Origin: NZQO01 sp964639255
GTDB taxonomy: Bacteria > Bacteroidota > Bacteroidia > Flavobacteriales > Flavobacteriaceae
Length of the DNA stretch: 20,709 nucleotides
Direction: 5' to 3'
Assembly (NCBI GenBank): GCA_964639255.1
Contig: CAZXDP010000047.1
Location: 1-20,709, forward strand
Made by a program: the position numbers and the translations under genes. Shown in pieces: positions 14,792 through 20,709 of this stretch (its first letter is position 1; each line of letters begins with the position of its first letter). The notes under the pieces are model-generated. The model worked only from the letters and a program-made list of their open reading frames with translations. It did not search any database and was not told where the DNA came from.

Positions 14792-15259
14792 TCAGCAACA
14801 TCCTGAACCGGGAGCGCAAGCCGTGCTGGTAGTTTTTTCCGAAAGTTTTACCTTAGGCTTAACCACTGGAATACCACAACGGTCTTGCGCAAGGCAGTCT
14901 GTTTGGGTCACCGTTAGCGCGAAGCCGTGGGGTGTGGGGGTTAATCCAAATTTTCCAATGGTTTCTCCTTGGTACTCTACCTCTACCCGAGCATCGTCCA
15001 ACTGCAGTGTGCGTTCGGCCAGGGCGATAATTTGCATTAGTTTTTCCGGATGCAGTCTGTGGTCGTAATCGTTGGCACTCCACAATTGAAAATTGACCAC
15101 AGTTTCGTTTCGTACGGTACCACCGCAGTCGATAAATGTTTTTTCCACTTTTCCAATCTCGGTAACGTGGAAATGAGATGGCACCAAACTGCCATCTGGA
15201 AGTTGAAAGTGCAGCTTTTCCAAACTGCCCAATCGTTCTTTTACTTCAGAAAATTTCAT
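14792..15259 (-). CDS. DUF6428-family protein of the arsenic operon, cysteine-rich tail
   Basis: A 155-aa soluble protein of the kind found between arsR and arsC in Bacteroidota arsenic operons; its biochemical role is not known to me. The body has conserved-looking segments VPSHFHVTEIG, FIDCGG and NFQLWSANDYDHRLHPEKL. Cysteines are at 45, 122, 128, 148, 154 and 155, and the tail reads ACAPGSGCC. Thiol clusters like this bind trivalent arsenic, so a chaperone or buffer that hands arsenite to ACR3 is plausible, but this is inference. It starts 19 bp after arsR and ends 17 bp before the reductase-like gene. Confidence 0.8.
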   Translation of the reverse strand: MKFSEVKERLGSLEKLHFQLPDGSLVPSHFHVTEIGKVEKTFIDCGGTVRNETVVNFQLWSANDYDHRLHPEKLMQIIALAERTLQLDDARVEVEYQGETIGKFGLTPTPHGFALTVTQTDCLAQDRCGIPVVKPKVKLSEKTTSTACAPGSGCC

Positions 15260-15278
15260 ACTATATTGATTTCGTCAA

Positions 15279-15608
15279 TTAACAACAACTTGTATTTGCT
15301 ATATCTTGATCGAGAAACGGAAGCAGCACCTCTTTCATCGCTGCCCAAGTATCGGTATCGATACAATAGCACACACTGGTTCCCTCAATAGTCCCCTTAA
15401 TAAGGCCCAAGTTTTTCAGTTCCTTTAGGTGCTGCGATATGGTGGGCTGTGCCAGACCGATTTCAGAAACCAAATCGCCGCACACACAAGCGTTTATCTT
15501 AAAAAGATGCTGTAAAATAGCCACTCTGGCAGGATGCGCGACAACTTTGAAAAATGAGGCAATTGCGTTCTGTTCTTTGGTGAATATATCGGTTTTGGTG
15601 ACACCCAT
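15279..15608 (-). CDS. arsR: ArsR-family arsenite-responsive repressor
   Basis: A 109-aa winged-helix repressor expected to leave DNA when arsenite binds. The helix-turn-helix is at about 43-68 (CGDLVSEIGLAQPTISQHLKEL). The sensing site is probably Cys41 and Cys43 in NACVCGDLV, close to the classical ELCVCDL motif, with further thiols at Cys80 and Cys82 (VCYC) and the C-terminal pair Cys108-Cys109. The extra thiols could widen metalloid response. It is the first gene of the operon and has an imperfect palindrome over its promoter, pointing to autoregulation. The family could also sense other thiophilic metals, but the acr3 and reductase neighbours favour arsenic. Confidence 0.93.
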   Translation of the reverse strand: MGVTKTDIFTKEQNAIASFFKVVAHPARVAILQHLFKINACVCGDLVSEIGLAQPTISQHLKELKNLGLIKGTIEGTSVCYCIDTDTWAAMKEVLLPFLDQDIANTSCC

Positions 15609-15625
15609 ATCGTATTTATTTGTTT

Positions 15626-15641
15626 ATTGCAATATTACGAT
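15626..15641 (-). promoter_or_regulatory. Candidate ArsR operator over the arsR promoter
   Basis: ATTGCAATATTACGAT is an imperfect 16-bp palindrome (ATYGYAATATTRCRAT form; 12 of 16 positions symmetric). The minus-strand octamer TAATATTG (15630-15637), five of six fixed positions of TAnnTTTG, lies inside it, so a bound repressor would cover the -7 element. It ends 17 bp before the arsR ATG. Confidence 0.5.
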
Positions 15642-15665
15642 TAAATAAATTTAAAAAAGAAAAAT

Positions 15666-15679
15666 CCCCCTTTTTTTTT
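15666..15679. repeat. C5-T9 homopolymer tract between arsR and upp
   Basis: Five C followed by nine T in the divergent intergenic region, next to an A-rich run. Such tracts slip easily in replication. It sits about 68 bp upstream of the upp ATG and outside any coding frame. Confidence 0.6.
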
Positions 15680-15746
15680 CAAAGTTATTTTGGGTGTATA
15701 AGTCCAACCTGAACATCACAAGCAAAAATGAAGTATCTTTAAGGGT

Positions 15747-16403
15747 ATGACCGTTCACGATTTTACGCACACCCACTCCGTCCTTCAGCAATTTGTATAT
15801 GAGATGCGCCACGCAGAACTACAAACAGATCGTCTACGATTCCGAAAGAACATAGAACGTATTGGTGAGATCTTAGCATACGAGGCCAGTAAGCTCCTTC
15901 CTTATCAAGAAACCAAGGTAACTACTCCTTTGGGCACAGCACAAATGATGGTGCCAACTAAATCTATAGTTGTTTGCTCCATATTGCGGGCCGGTTTGCC
16001 GCTGCATCAAGGTGTTCTAAATATTTTCGATACAGCGGAAAGCGGATATATCTCAGCGTTTCGAAAGCACACCTCGAATAGCGTTGATTTCGAAATTGTC
16101 GCCAACTATTGGGCAGCCCCTTCCGTTGAAAACAAAGCCGTATTGCTTTGCGACCCTATGCTTGCCACCGGTAAAACGCTGGAGAATGTACTTAAAATTC
16201 TGTCTTCCCACGGCACTCCCGAGCAAATCCATATCTTATCAATTATTGGGTCCCAAGAAGGAGTGGTGTACATCAAAAAACGCGTCCCTCCAAACGCCCA
16301 CTTATGGATTGCCGCGATAGACGATTCGCTCAATGATAAAGGATATATTATCCCGGGACTGGGCGATGCAGGGGATTTGGCCTTTGGAGAAAAATTAGCA
16401 TAG
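15747..16403 (+). CDS. upp: Uracil phosphoribosyltransferase
   Basis: Makes UMP from uracil and PRPP in the pyrimidine salvage pathway, in the cytoplasm. The 218-aa frame has the PRPP-binding loop CDPMLATGKTL (135-145), the upstream ILRAGLPLHQGV segment (79-90), and the uracil-binding C-terminal IPGLGDAGDLAFG. The loop carries Lys143 where many family members have Gly or Ser; the rest is regular. Preceded by AAGGG 1-5 bases from the ATG and a weak TATCTTTA -7-like octamer at 15734-15741; neither is strong. It is divergent from arsR and convergent with the CstB-like gene (6-bp gap), so it is probably a single-gene unit. Confidence 0.93.
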   Translation: MTVHDFTHTHSVLQQFVYEMRHAELQTDRLRFRKNIERIGEILAYEASKLLPYQETKVTTPLGTAQMMVPTKSIVVCSILRAGLPLHQGVLNIFDTAESGYISAFRKHTSNSVDFEIVANYWAAPSVENKAVLLCDPMLATGKTLENVLKILSSHGTPEQIHILSIIGSQEGVVYIKKRVPPNAHLWIAAIDDSLNDKGYIIPGLGDAGDLAFGEKLA

Positions 16404-16409
16404 GCATAT

Positions 16410-17750
16410 TTATTTAAAGTCGGATACGGCGTCACTCAAATCATACACCTTTGTGTCCTTGAGGGCTTTCTCTAAAATACTGCTGCCTGCCGCACTTCTG
16501 TATCCACCTGCGCAATGCACCACTACCGGCTTCGAGGTAGGAATCTCCTCGGTACGTTCGCGCAGCTCGTGCAGTGGGATGGCAATGGCATGATCAAAAT
16601 ACTTCCCTTGTGCTACTTCGCTCTGGTTACGAATGTCTACCACCGTATATTCCTTTGGATTCTTTTTGAAAGCATCCAGGTTGAAATCGGCCGATTCCTG
16701 CAATGATTCCGACGCGAGCGTGACCACCGCCCGTACTTGGGATTCGTATCCTATTTTTGCCGTTCGCTCCAGCAGCTTGTTTGCCTGGGAGGCATTCGCA
16801 ACCACGAGATAAAAGGGTTCTTTGGGCTGTACAATACTCCCCAACCACGTCTCAAACTTGTGGGCTTCTTTCGCAGCCATAATGTTGATGCTACCCGGCC
16901 AGTGGTTGTTCTTAAATTGTTCCTCGTCGCGGGTATCGATTACCAGAATATCTTCTTCCATTTTCGAGCTGTACAACTGCAAGGGAATGGCACCCAATAC
17001 TTCACGGACATTTTTTGCCCCAGTTTTGTTAATGTCAACATTATATCCGAAATAATGAGGAATAAATGGTTGGGCATCGAGCAACTCATTCACAAATTCT
17101 TCTTCGGTTTGATCTTGGAAAGCCCAGTTGCTCGCTCGCTCATTGCCAAGCGTGCTGGACGAGGCATCCTCGCTCATTCCCTTCCCGCAGAGCGAACCAG
17201 CCCCGTGGGCCGGATAGATGTAGGCGTCGTCTGGCAGATCGCTAAATTTATTCTGAAGGGTATGGTACATCATTTTGGCCAGCTCTTCTCGCTTTGCTTT
17301 CAAGTGACCCGCATTCTCTCGAAGATCAGGTCTTCCCACATCGCCTACAAATAAGGTATCGCCCGTAAATAAGGCCATTGTAGACCCTTCCGAGGCAACA
17401 ATGGTGATACTGTCTGGAGAATGACCGGGAGTATTCCGTGCCGAGAAGTTCACATCGCCAATGGTCACGCTATCACCGTCATCGAAAGAGCGATGCGGAT
17501 AAGCCGCGTCAATCTTCTCGCTGCAGTAAATCGTAGCTCCCGTTTCCCGATGGATTTGCAAATGGGAACTTACAAAATCGGCATGCGGATGCGTCTCAAA
17601 AACGGCCACGATCTTGGCATTGTTTTCTTCCGCAAAAGCATAATATTGACTGGGATCCCGTTCGGGATCTATTAGGGCTATTTTTCCATCGCTCACAATG
17701 GCATAAGAAAAATGGGATAGCGGTTTGTATTCAAATTGTTTTATCTTCAT
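16410..17750 (-). CDS. CstB-like persulfide dioxygenase - rhodanese - rhodanese fusion
   Basis: A 446-aa sulfide-detoxification enzyme. Residues 1 to about 245 form a metallo-beta-lactamase domain of the persulfide dioxygenase type: THPHAD (His54, His56, Asp58), His110, Asp131 and His182. Non-haem iron ligands in that class are two His and one Asp, here probably His54, His110 and Asp131. Cys188 lies in GAGSLCGK. A first rhodanese-like domain (about 255-355) begins IDTRDEEQFKNNHWPGSIN but has no catalytic cysteine (LVVANASQA). The second (about 365-446) has Cys413 in HCAGGYRS. Order, 446-aa length, dead first rhodanese and the two key cysteines match Staphylococcus CstB (444 aa), which oxidises persulfides to thiosulfate. 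No CsoR-type regulator lies nearby; two palindromes lie upstream. Confidence 0.88.
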   Translation of the reverse strand: MKIKQFEYKPLSHFSYAIVSDGKIALIDPERDPSQYYAFAEENNAKIVAVFETHPHADFVSSHLQIHRETGATIYCSEKIDAAYPHRSFDDGDSVTIGDVNFSARNTPGHSPDSITIVASEGSTMALFTGDTLFVGDVGRPDLRENAGHLKAKREELAKMMYHTLQNKFSDLPDDAYIYPAHGAGSLCGKGMSEDASSSTLGNERASNWAFQDQTEEEFVNELLDAQPFIPHYFGYNVDINKTGAKNVREVLGAIPLQLYSSKMEEDILVIDTRDEEQFKNNHWPGSINIMAAKEAHKFETWLGSIVQPKEPFYLVVANASQANKLLERTAKIGYESQVRAVVTLASESLQESADFNLDAFKKNPKEYTVVDIRNQSEVAQGKYFDHAIAIPLHELRERTEEIPTSKPVVVHCAGGYRSAAGSSILEKALKDTKVYDLSDAVSDFK

Positions 17751-17806
17751 AATACCTAACTATTTTGTTGATTTCTTAAAGTTACAAATGAAAAGTATTC
17801 TTTTAT

Positions 17807-17820
17807 GTAACAGTGGTTAC
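17807..17820. promoter_or_regulatory. Palindrome upstream of the CstB-like gene
   Basis: GTAAC-AGTG-GTTAC: two perfect 5-bp arms with a 4-bp spacer, the same geometry as Crp/Fnr-family operators but a different half-site. A minus-strand -7-like octamer TTCATTTG (17785-17792) lies nearby, so a protein bound here would overlap the -33 area of the CstB-like promoter. Confidence 0.4.
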
Positions 17821-17823
17821 GTT

Positions 17824-17837
17824 TTAAACATGTTTAA
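17824..17837. promoter_or_regulatory. Perfect 14-bp palindrome in the divergent intergenic region
   Basis: TTAAACATGTTTAA reads identically on both strands. It lies 3 bp from the GTAAC palindrome, in the gap between the CstB-like gene and the DUF2490-like gene, and may be an operator shared by both. Its AT-richness makes chance occurrence less unlikely. Confidence 0.4.
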
Positions 17838-17921
17838 CATTCGTAAATTCCACATTCAAATTTGGTTTCTTATATGAAAGAAACAGGTATTTCCTTCCTA
17901 TCTTTATTTTTTTGTTTTCGT

Positions 17922-18602
17922 ATGAAATTGACTATTGTCCGAATCGTTATTGCGGGCATGTTTGTAAGCATTTTTTGCAGTTCGCTCTTCGCCCAAGAAA
18001 ACACCACCGTGCTTTGGGAGCCTGCTATTCAAATAGAATATCGGTTGGGCAATGGATATCGCCACGAGTTCGCCTTCGAAAAACGCTCTTTTGTTTATAA
18101 CGATAATGCGGCCGACTTCAAGGTAAATTTAATGGATATTGAACACTTTTCCATTTGGAACCTACCCTCAAACCAAACGCTTGCACTCGGACTACAATAT
18201 CGATTTGAGGAACCGTTTGTAGAGGAGGAAAACGAATTTCGAACTACCCAGCAATACACTTATACCCACGGAAGCAACCCCCTGAATTGGGAGCACCGGC
18301 TGCGGGCCGAACAACGCATACAGCCCTCGCGTACCGCACACCGATTTCGTTATCGGTTGCAGGCTACCAAACCTTTGGGCGAGCAAACTAGCATGCGCCT
18401 AAACTTTCTCATTGAGAGCTTGGCAACCTTTACCCCAAGCCTTGCCCCTAGTTGGGAGCAACGTGCCAGCAGTACCCTTCAATTTACCTGGAAGGATTTT
18501 ATAGAAATAGAAACGGGACTGGAGTATCGTTTAGGAGATTATACAGGCACACCAACACATGAAATTTTTATCATTTCAGGAGCCACTTTTTCGTGGTTGT
18601 AA
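17922..18602 (+). CDS. DUF2490-like outer-membrane protein
   Basis: A 226-aa secreted protein, probably an outer-membrane beta-barrel. The signal peptide is MKLTIVRIVIAGMFVSIFCSSLFAQ with a clear SLFAQ cleavage region. The mature part has alternating strands, FRTTQQYTYTH and HRLRAEQRI segments typical of DUF2490, and ends in a strand with terminal aromatic residues (ATFSWL), as expected of a barrel. The frame is open further upstream to an ATG at 17874 and a TTG at 17862, but 17922 gives the standard signal peptide, so it was chosen. It is divergent from the CstB-like gene and convergent with the methyltransferase (6-bp gap). Function unknown. Confidence 0.78.
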   Translation: MKLTIVRIVIAGMFVSIFCSSLFAQENTTVLWEPAIQIEYRLGNGYRHEFAFEKRSFVYNDNAADFKVNLMDIEHFSIWNLPSNQTLALGLQYRFEEPFVEEENEFRTTQQYTYTHGSNPLNWEHRLRAEQRIQPSRTAHRFRYRLQATKPLGEQTSMRLNFLIESLATFTPSLAPSWEQRASSTLQFTWKDFIEIETGLEYRLGDYTGTPTHEIFIISGATFSWL

Positions 18603-18608
18603 CGGCAG

Positions 18609-19193
18609 CTACTTCTTTATCAATTTGATGAACAGCTCATTGCCTTGTCGAGGTGCGATGGAGTTATAGGCAGTTTCCATACGCTCAATGAAAAATTTGC
18701 CCTTAAAGAGTTTTCTATATTCTGCCGCCGAACCACCGTAGGGCGGAGCATCCATATTTAAGGGTATATTGAAAAGAAGGCCTACCAACTTTCCACCAGG
18801 TACCAGTAAATCGTACATTTTTTTCACATAGGAAGGCCGAAGCTCGGGGCGTAGCGCACAAAAAAACGTTTGTTCCAAAACGAGATCGTAGGTGCCAATA
18901 TGCTCAAAAAAGTCTTGATGTAATAATTGCCGGTTTGGAAATTTAGGTACCCGCGCTGAAAGGTTATGTAAAGCGACCCTAGAGATATCTATTACCGTTA
19001 CATTTTGAAAGCCTTGTTGTAGCAGATATTCGGCCTCATAACCGTTACCCGCCCCGGGTATGAGAATGCGAAGCTCTGTATCTTCCAGTTGATCGATGTA
19101 CTCTTTCAAGGGCGTGGAGATATAGCCGATATCCCAGCCCGTCGTGCCCGAGCGATAGCGTTCGTTCCAAAAATGTTCATCTAACTCCAACAT
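18609..19193 (-). CDS. SAM-dependent methyltransferase, thiopurine methyltransferase-like family
   Basis: A 194-aa cytoplasmic methyltransferase. FWNERYRSGTTGWDIG (8-23) is the hallmark N-terminus of the TPMT family; the SAM-binding motif is ILIPGAGNGYEA (44-53) with acidic Asp69 at the end of the next strand. It may methylate small thiols, halides, selenium or tellurium species; the sequence does not decide. The frame continues upstream to a TTG at 19236-19238, but the added residues are hydrophobic and not family-like, whereas ATG at 19193 gives MLELDEHFWNERY, so this start is used. No clear promoter was found upstream. Confidence 0.87.
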   Translation of the reverse strand: MLELDEHFWNERYRSGTTGWDIGYISTPLKEYIDQLEDTELRILIPGAGNGYEAEYLLQQGFQNVTVIDISRVALHNLSARVPKFPNRQLLHQDFFEHIGTYDLVLEQTFFCALRPELRPSYVKKMYDLLVPGGKLVGLLFNIPLNMDAPPYGGSAAEYRKLFKGKFFIERMETAYNSIAPRQGNELFIKLIKK

Positions 19194-19304
19194 CAGTGCA
19201 ATTTGTAAGCAAGTTATAAAAAACGCTTTATAAAACAATTTACCTTAGAGTTGGCTTTAGAGCGTATCGCATTTCAAGTTCCTTCTGGTTCTAAAAGTAT
19301 CTGT

Positions 19305-19406
19305 TCAACCCTTATGGCATCTTCCTGCTCCAAAATTAGCACTAGATAGAACTTCCTCTAATACACTACTATTCAAATCTTTTTGCTGAAATAACGCTTC
19401 AAACAT
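19305..19406 (-). CDS. Short unrecognised ORF, possibly a gene remnant
   Basis: A 33-codon frame MFEALFQQKDLNSSVLEEVL... ending in CHKG. Fourteen further sense codons are open upstream of the ATG. The composition is protein-like (amphipathic, Leu/Glu/Ser rich), but it matches no family I know. It lies in the gap between the methyltransferase start and the 93-aa ORF. It could be a remnant, a tiny protein or chance. Confidence 0.2.
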   Translation of the reverse strand: MFEALFQQKDLNSSVLEEVLSSANFGAGRCHKG

Positions 19407-19449
19407 ACGAACAATTACCGTGTCAAGAACTTGAGAAGAATATTTTCAG

Positions 19450-19731
19450 GTGTATCGTAAATCGGTGCGCGACCCACACTTATGTTGGAAAGAAATAGAC
19501 GAAGAGATTTTTTTGTGGCCGAATGTGCTGTGGTGGGTTTTTTCTCACCTTGTGAAGGAAAATGCGTTCTATGGTTTTATTATCTTGAAAGAAATGGGTA
19601 ACACCATTGCGCTGGGAAATATCGCTACCCTATTGAATCCCGAGGTAGATCAATCTATCATCGATAAGGCCTTAGAGCTACTACAACGAATGCAGGGTGA
19701 TGTTGTTTCGTCCCATGCTGATTTCCCCTAG
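19450..19731 (+). CDS. Hypothetical 93-aa protein, tail overlapping the Crp/Fnr gene
   Basis: The frame is open from 19435 and has no ATG at its start; GTG at 19450 is the best initiator, with AGAAG about a dozen bases upstream. The protein has an aromatic central segment (IFLWPNVLWWVFSHLVKENAFYGFIIL) and a helical end (DQSIIDKALELLQRMQGD). No family is recognised. Its last 51 bases overlap the 3' end of the Crp/Fnr gene in antisense. The opposite strand across this stretch has frequent stops, so this strand is the coding one if any is. It may be the 3' piece of a gene whose start was lost. Confidence 0.45.
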   Translation: MYRKSVRDPHLCWKEIDEEIFLWPNVLWWVFSHLVKENAFYGFIILKEMGNTIALGNIATLLNPEVDQSIIDKALELLQRMQGDVVSSHADFP

Positions 19732-20313
19732 GTTTTCCAGCTTCTTCAGTAAACGGGAAACAACCACCCTGGAAGTATTTAACTCTTGGGCAATTTCTTG
19801 ATGGGTAGTATGTAAAACGCCATAACCGTTAATTTTGGCTTTGGTGTGCAGGAATTTCAACAGACGCTCGTCCATCTTCATAAACGCGATACTGTCAACC
19901 GTATCGAGTAACTCTTGGAGCCGGTCGTGGTAGCTTTGAAAAACAAATAGGCGCCAACTTTTATAGTTCCCCGTCCACTCTTCCATTTTCTGAATAGGAA
20001 CCATAATTAGCTGGCTGTCCAACTCAGCTACCGCCCGAATTTCACTTCGAGTATGGCCCATACAGCAACGAAGCGTCATGGCGCAGGTATCTCCACGTTC
20101 CAAGAAATAGAGCAGTAATTCGTTTCCCTGTGTGTCTTCCCGTAGCACTTTGAGAGCCCCAGAGAGCAACAATGGCATCGATTTTACATAGTTTCCTATA
20201 TCAATTAATATTTCGCCCTCGGACACATTTCGCACCGTGCCCACCTTCAAAATTTCCTCAATGAGCGCAGTTTCAAATTGAGGACTATAATATTGCTGCA
20301 ATAGGGCTCGCAT
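19681..20313 (-). CDS. Crp/Fnr-family transcriptional regulator
   Basis: A 210-aa regulator: cyclic-nucleotide-binding-like beta-roll (about 15-115), dimer helix (about 118-145), and helix-turn-helix (about 167-195, TTHQEIAQELNTSRVVVSRLLKKLE). There is no N-terminal Fe-S cysteine set as in FNR. Instead a cluster CAMTLRCC (Cys77, Cys83, Cys84) lies in the beta-roll, a pattern I associate with a Bacteroidota subgroup. In the recognition helix the residue matching the DNA-contacting Glu of CRP and FNR is Val, while Ser and Arg (VSR) are kept, so its operator may differ from TTGAT-N4-ATCAA. It follows the hemerythrin gene by 52 bp in the same direction and is probably co-transcribed with it; a TATTTTTA octamer in the gap could also give it its own promoter. 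Confidence 0.9.
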   Translation of the reverse strand: MRALLQQYYSPQFETALIEEILKVGTVRNVSEGEILIDIGNYVKSMPLLLSGALKVLREDTQGNELLLYFLERGDTCAMTLRCCMGHTRSEIRAVAELDSQLIMVPIQKMEEWTGNYKSWRLFVFQSYHDRLQELLDTVDSIAFMKMDERLLKFLHTKAKINGYGVLHTTHQEIAQELNTSRVVVSRLLKKLENLGEISMGRNNITLHSL

Positions 20314-20365
20314 GGTGATGGCTTTTCAGTAAAAATAATTGTTTATCTTTTTTTTATAAAGAATG

Positions 20366-20709
20366 CTATTCCCAAAAAGGATCCTCATACACCTCATCGT
20401 TGGATTTCTCCTGATGTGCGCTGGCGACAGCCCGTAATTCTTCGGGAGTGGCCACCTCTTGAATGGCTTCGAACAACTGCCGCTCTTCAAACCGAATGTG
20501 CTTTTGCAAAAGCGATTCCAGCTCCTGCAGGGAAGCTTCTATTCCAGTCTGGGTGGTGAAAAGCTCGCGTAATCTGTCGTGCTCCTCCAAGGCCCGTTCC
20601 ACCAGGGGATGCCCACTTTTCAAAATGGGAAAGACCACCGCTTCCTCTTCAGCAAAATGGGGCACTATTTCCGTCTGAAAAAACCAATCGCGGTAGGCCG
20701 CCATTCGTT
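20366..20709 (-). CDS. Hemerythrin-domain protein, 5' end cut by the window edge
   Basis: The visible part is the last 114 residues or so of a hemerythrin-like four-helix protein, which holds a di-iron centre for oxygen, nitric oxide or iron sensing and storage. Iron-ligand motifs are PHFAEEEAVVFP (His and Glu), HPLVERALEEHDRL (His) and LLQKHIRFEERQLFEAI (His and Glu). The first helix, normally carrying another His pair some 40 residues earlier, is missing because the frame stays open to the right edge; the ATG at 20704 is therefore probably internal. It lies upstream of the Crp/Fnr gene on the same strand, so the two may form a sensor-regulator unit or a shared stress response; that is inference. 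Confidence 0.88.
   Translation of the reverse strand, partial: RMAAYRDWFFQTEIVPHFAEEEAVVFPILKSGHPLVERALEEHDRLRELFTTQTGIEASLQELESLLQKHIRFEERQLFEAIQEVATPEELRAVASAHQEKSNDEVYEDPFWE

Noticed and set aside
16737..17354. 205-codon open frame on the plus strand inside the CstB-like gene
   Set aside because: It is antisense to the well-supported rhodanese and metallo-beta-lactamase domains.
19194..19238. Longer methyltransferase beginning at a TTG codon
   Set aside because: The extra residues are hydrophobic and unlike the family; MLELDEHFWNERY is the expected start.
1..20709. CRISPR arrays, tRNA or rRNA genes, insertion sequences
   Set aside because: No regularly spaced repeats, cloverleaf-like segments, rRNA stretches or transposase motifs were seen on either strand.

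Overview
The window reads as chromosome of a Bacteroidota bacterium, most likely a flavobacterium. The main reasons are the fused ccoN-ccoO gene in the order fixI-ccoS-ccoNO-ccoQ-ccoP-ccoG-fixH, promoter elements of the Bacteroidota type (TAnnTTTG) instead of sigma70 boxes, weak A-rich ribosome binding sites, and family versions (DUF6428 arsenic protein, DUF542/hemerythrin repair protein, thiopurine-methyltransferase-like protein) common in that phylum. No rRNA, tRNA, CRISPR array, insertion sequence or phage gene was seen.

Layout. (1) 1-1420: an AT-rich secreted choloylglycine-hydrolase/penicillin-acylase-like gene, flanked on both sides by a diverged copy of a hairpin-bearing repeat (15-54 and 1380-1418), so it looks like a cassette-like accessory insert. 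(2) 1468-3640, plus strand: hemN (oxygen-independent haem synthesis) and ric (di-iron repair of Fe-S clusters), behind a Crp/Fnr-type box. (3) 12961 down to 3729, minus strand: the cytochrome cbb3 oxidase locus: fixI copper ATPase, ccoS, ccoNO, ccoQ, mono-haem ccoP, ccoG, fixH, a TauE/SafE-like membrane protein, and two very small membrane proteins at the 3' end. (4) 15608 down to 13087, minus strand: arsenic operon arsR - DUF6428 - arsenate-reductase-like phosphatase - acr3. (5) 15747-18602: upp, a CstB-like persulfide dioxygenase/rhodanese fusion, and a DUF2490-like outer-membrane protein. (6) 18609-20709: a TPMT-like methyltransferase, an unrecognised small ORF, a Crp/Fnr-family regulator, and a hemerythrin gene cut by the right edge.

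How it works together. Haem synthesis without oxygen, Fe-S repair, copper delivery and the high-affinity oxidase form one low-oxygen/nitrosative-stress programme. The strongest regulatory observation is that three separate transcription units of this programme (hemN-ric, fixI, and ccoS-ccoNOQP) each carry the 14-mer CTGAYWWWTRTCAT. In each case the dyad centre lies exactly 29.5 bp upstream of the first base of a TAnnTTTG-like element. This is the geometry of class II (about -41.5) activation by an FNR-like protein, and it shows that the oxidase locus probably has an internal promoter between fixI and ccoS. The Crp/Fnr protein in the window has no FNR-type N-terminal Fe-S cysteine set, so the activator of these boxes may be encoded elsewhere.

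All functions are inferred from motifs read by eye; no database search or folding calculation was run.
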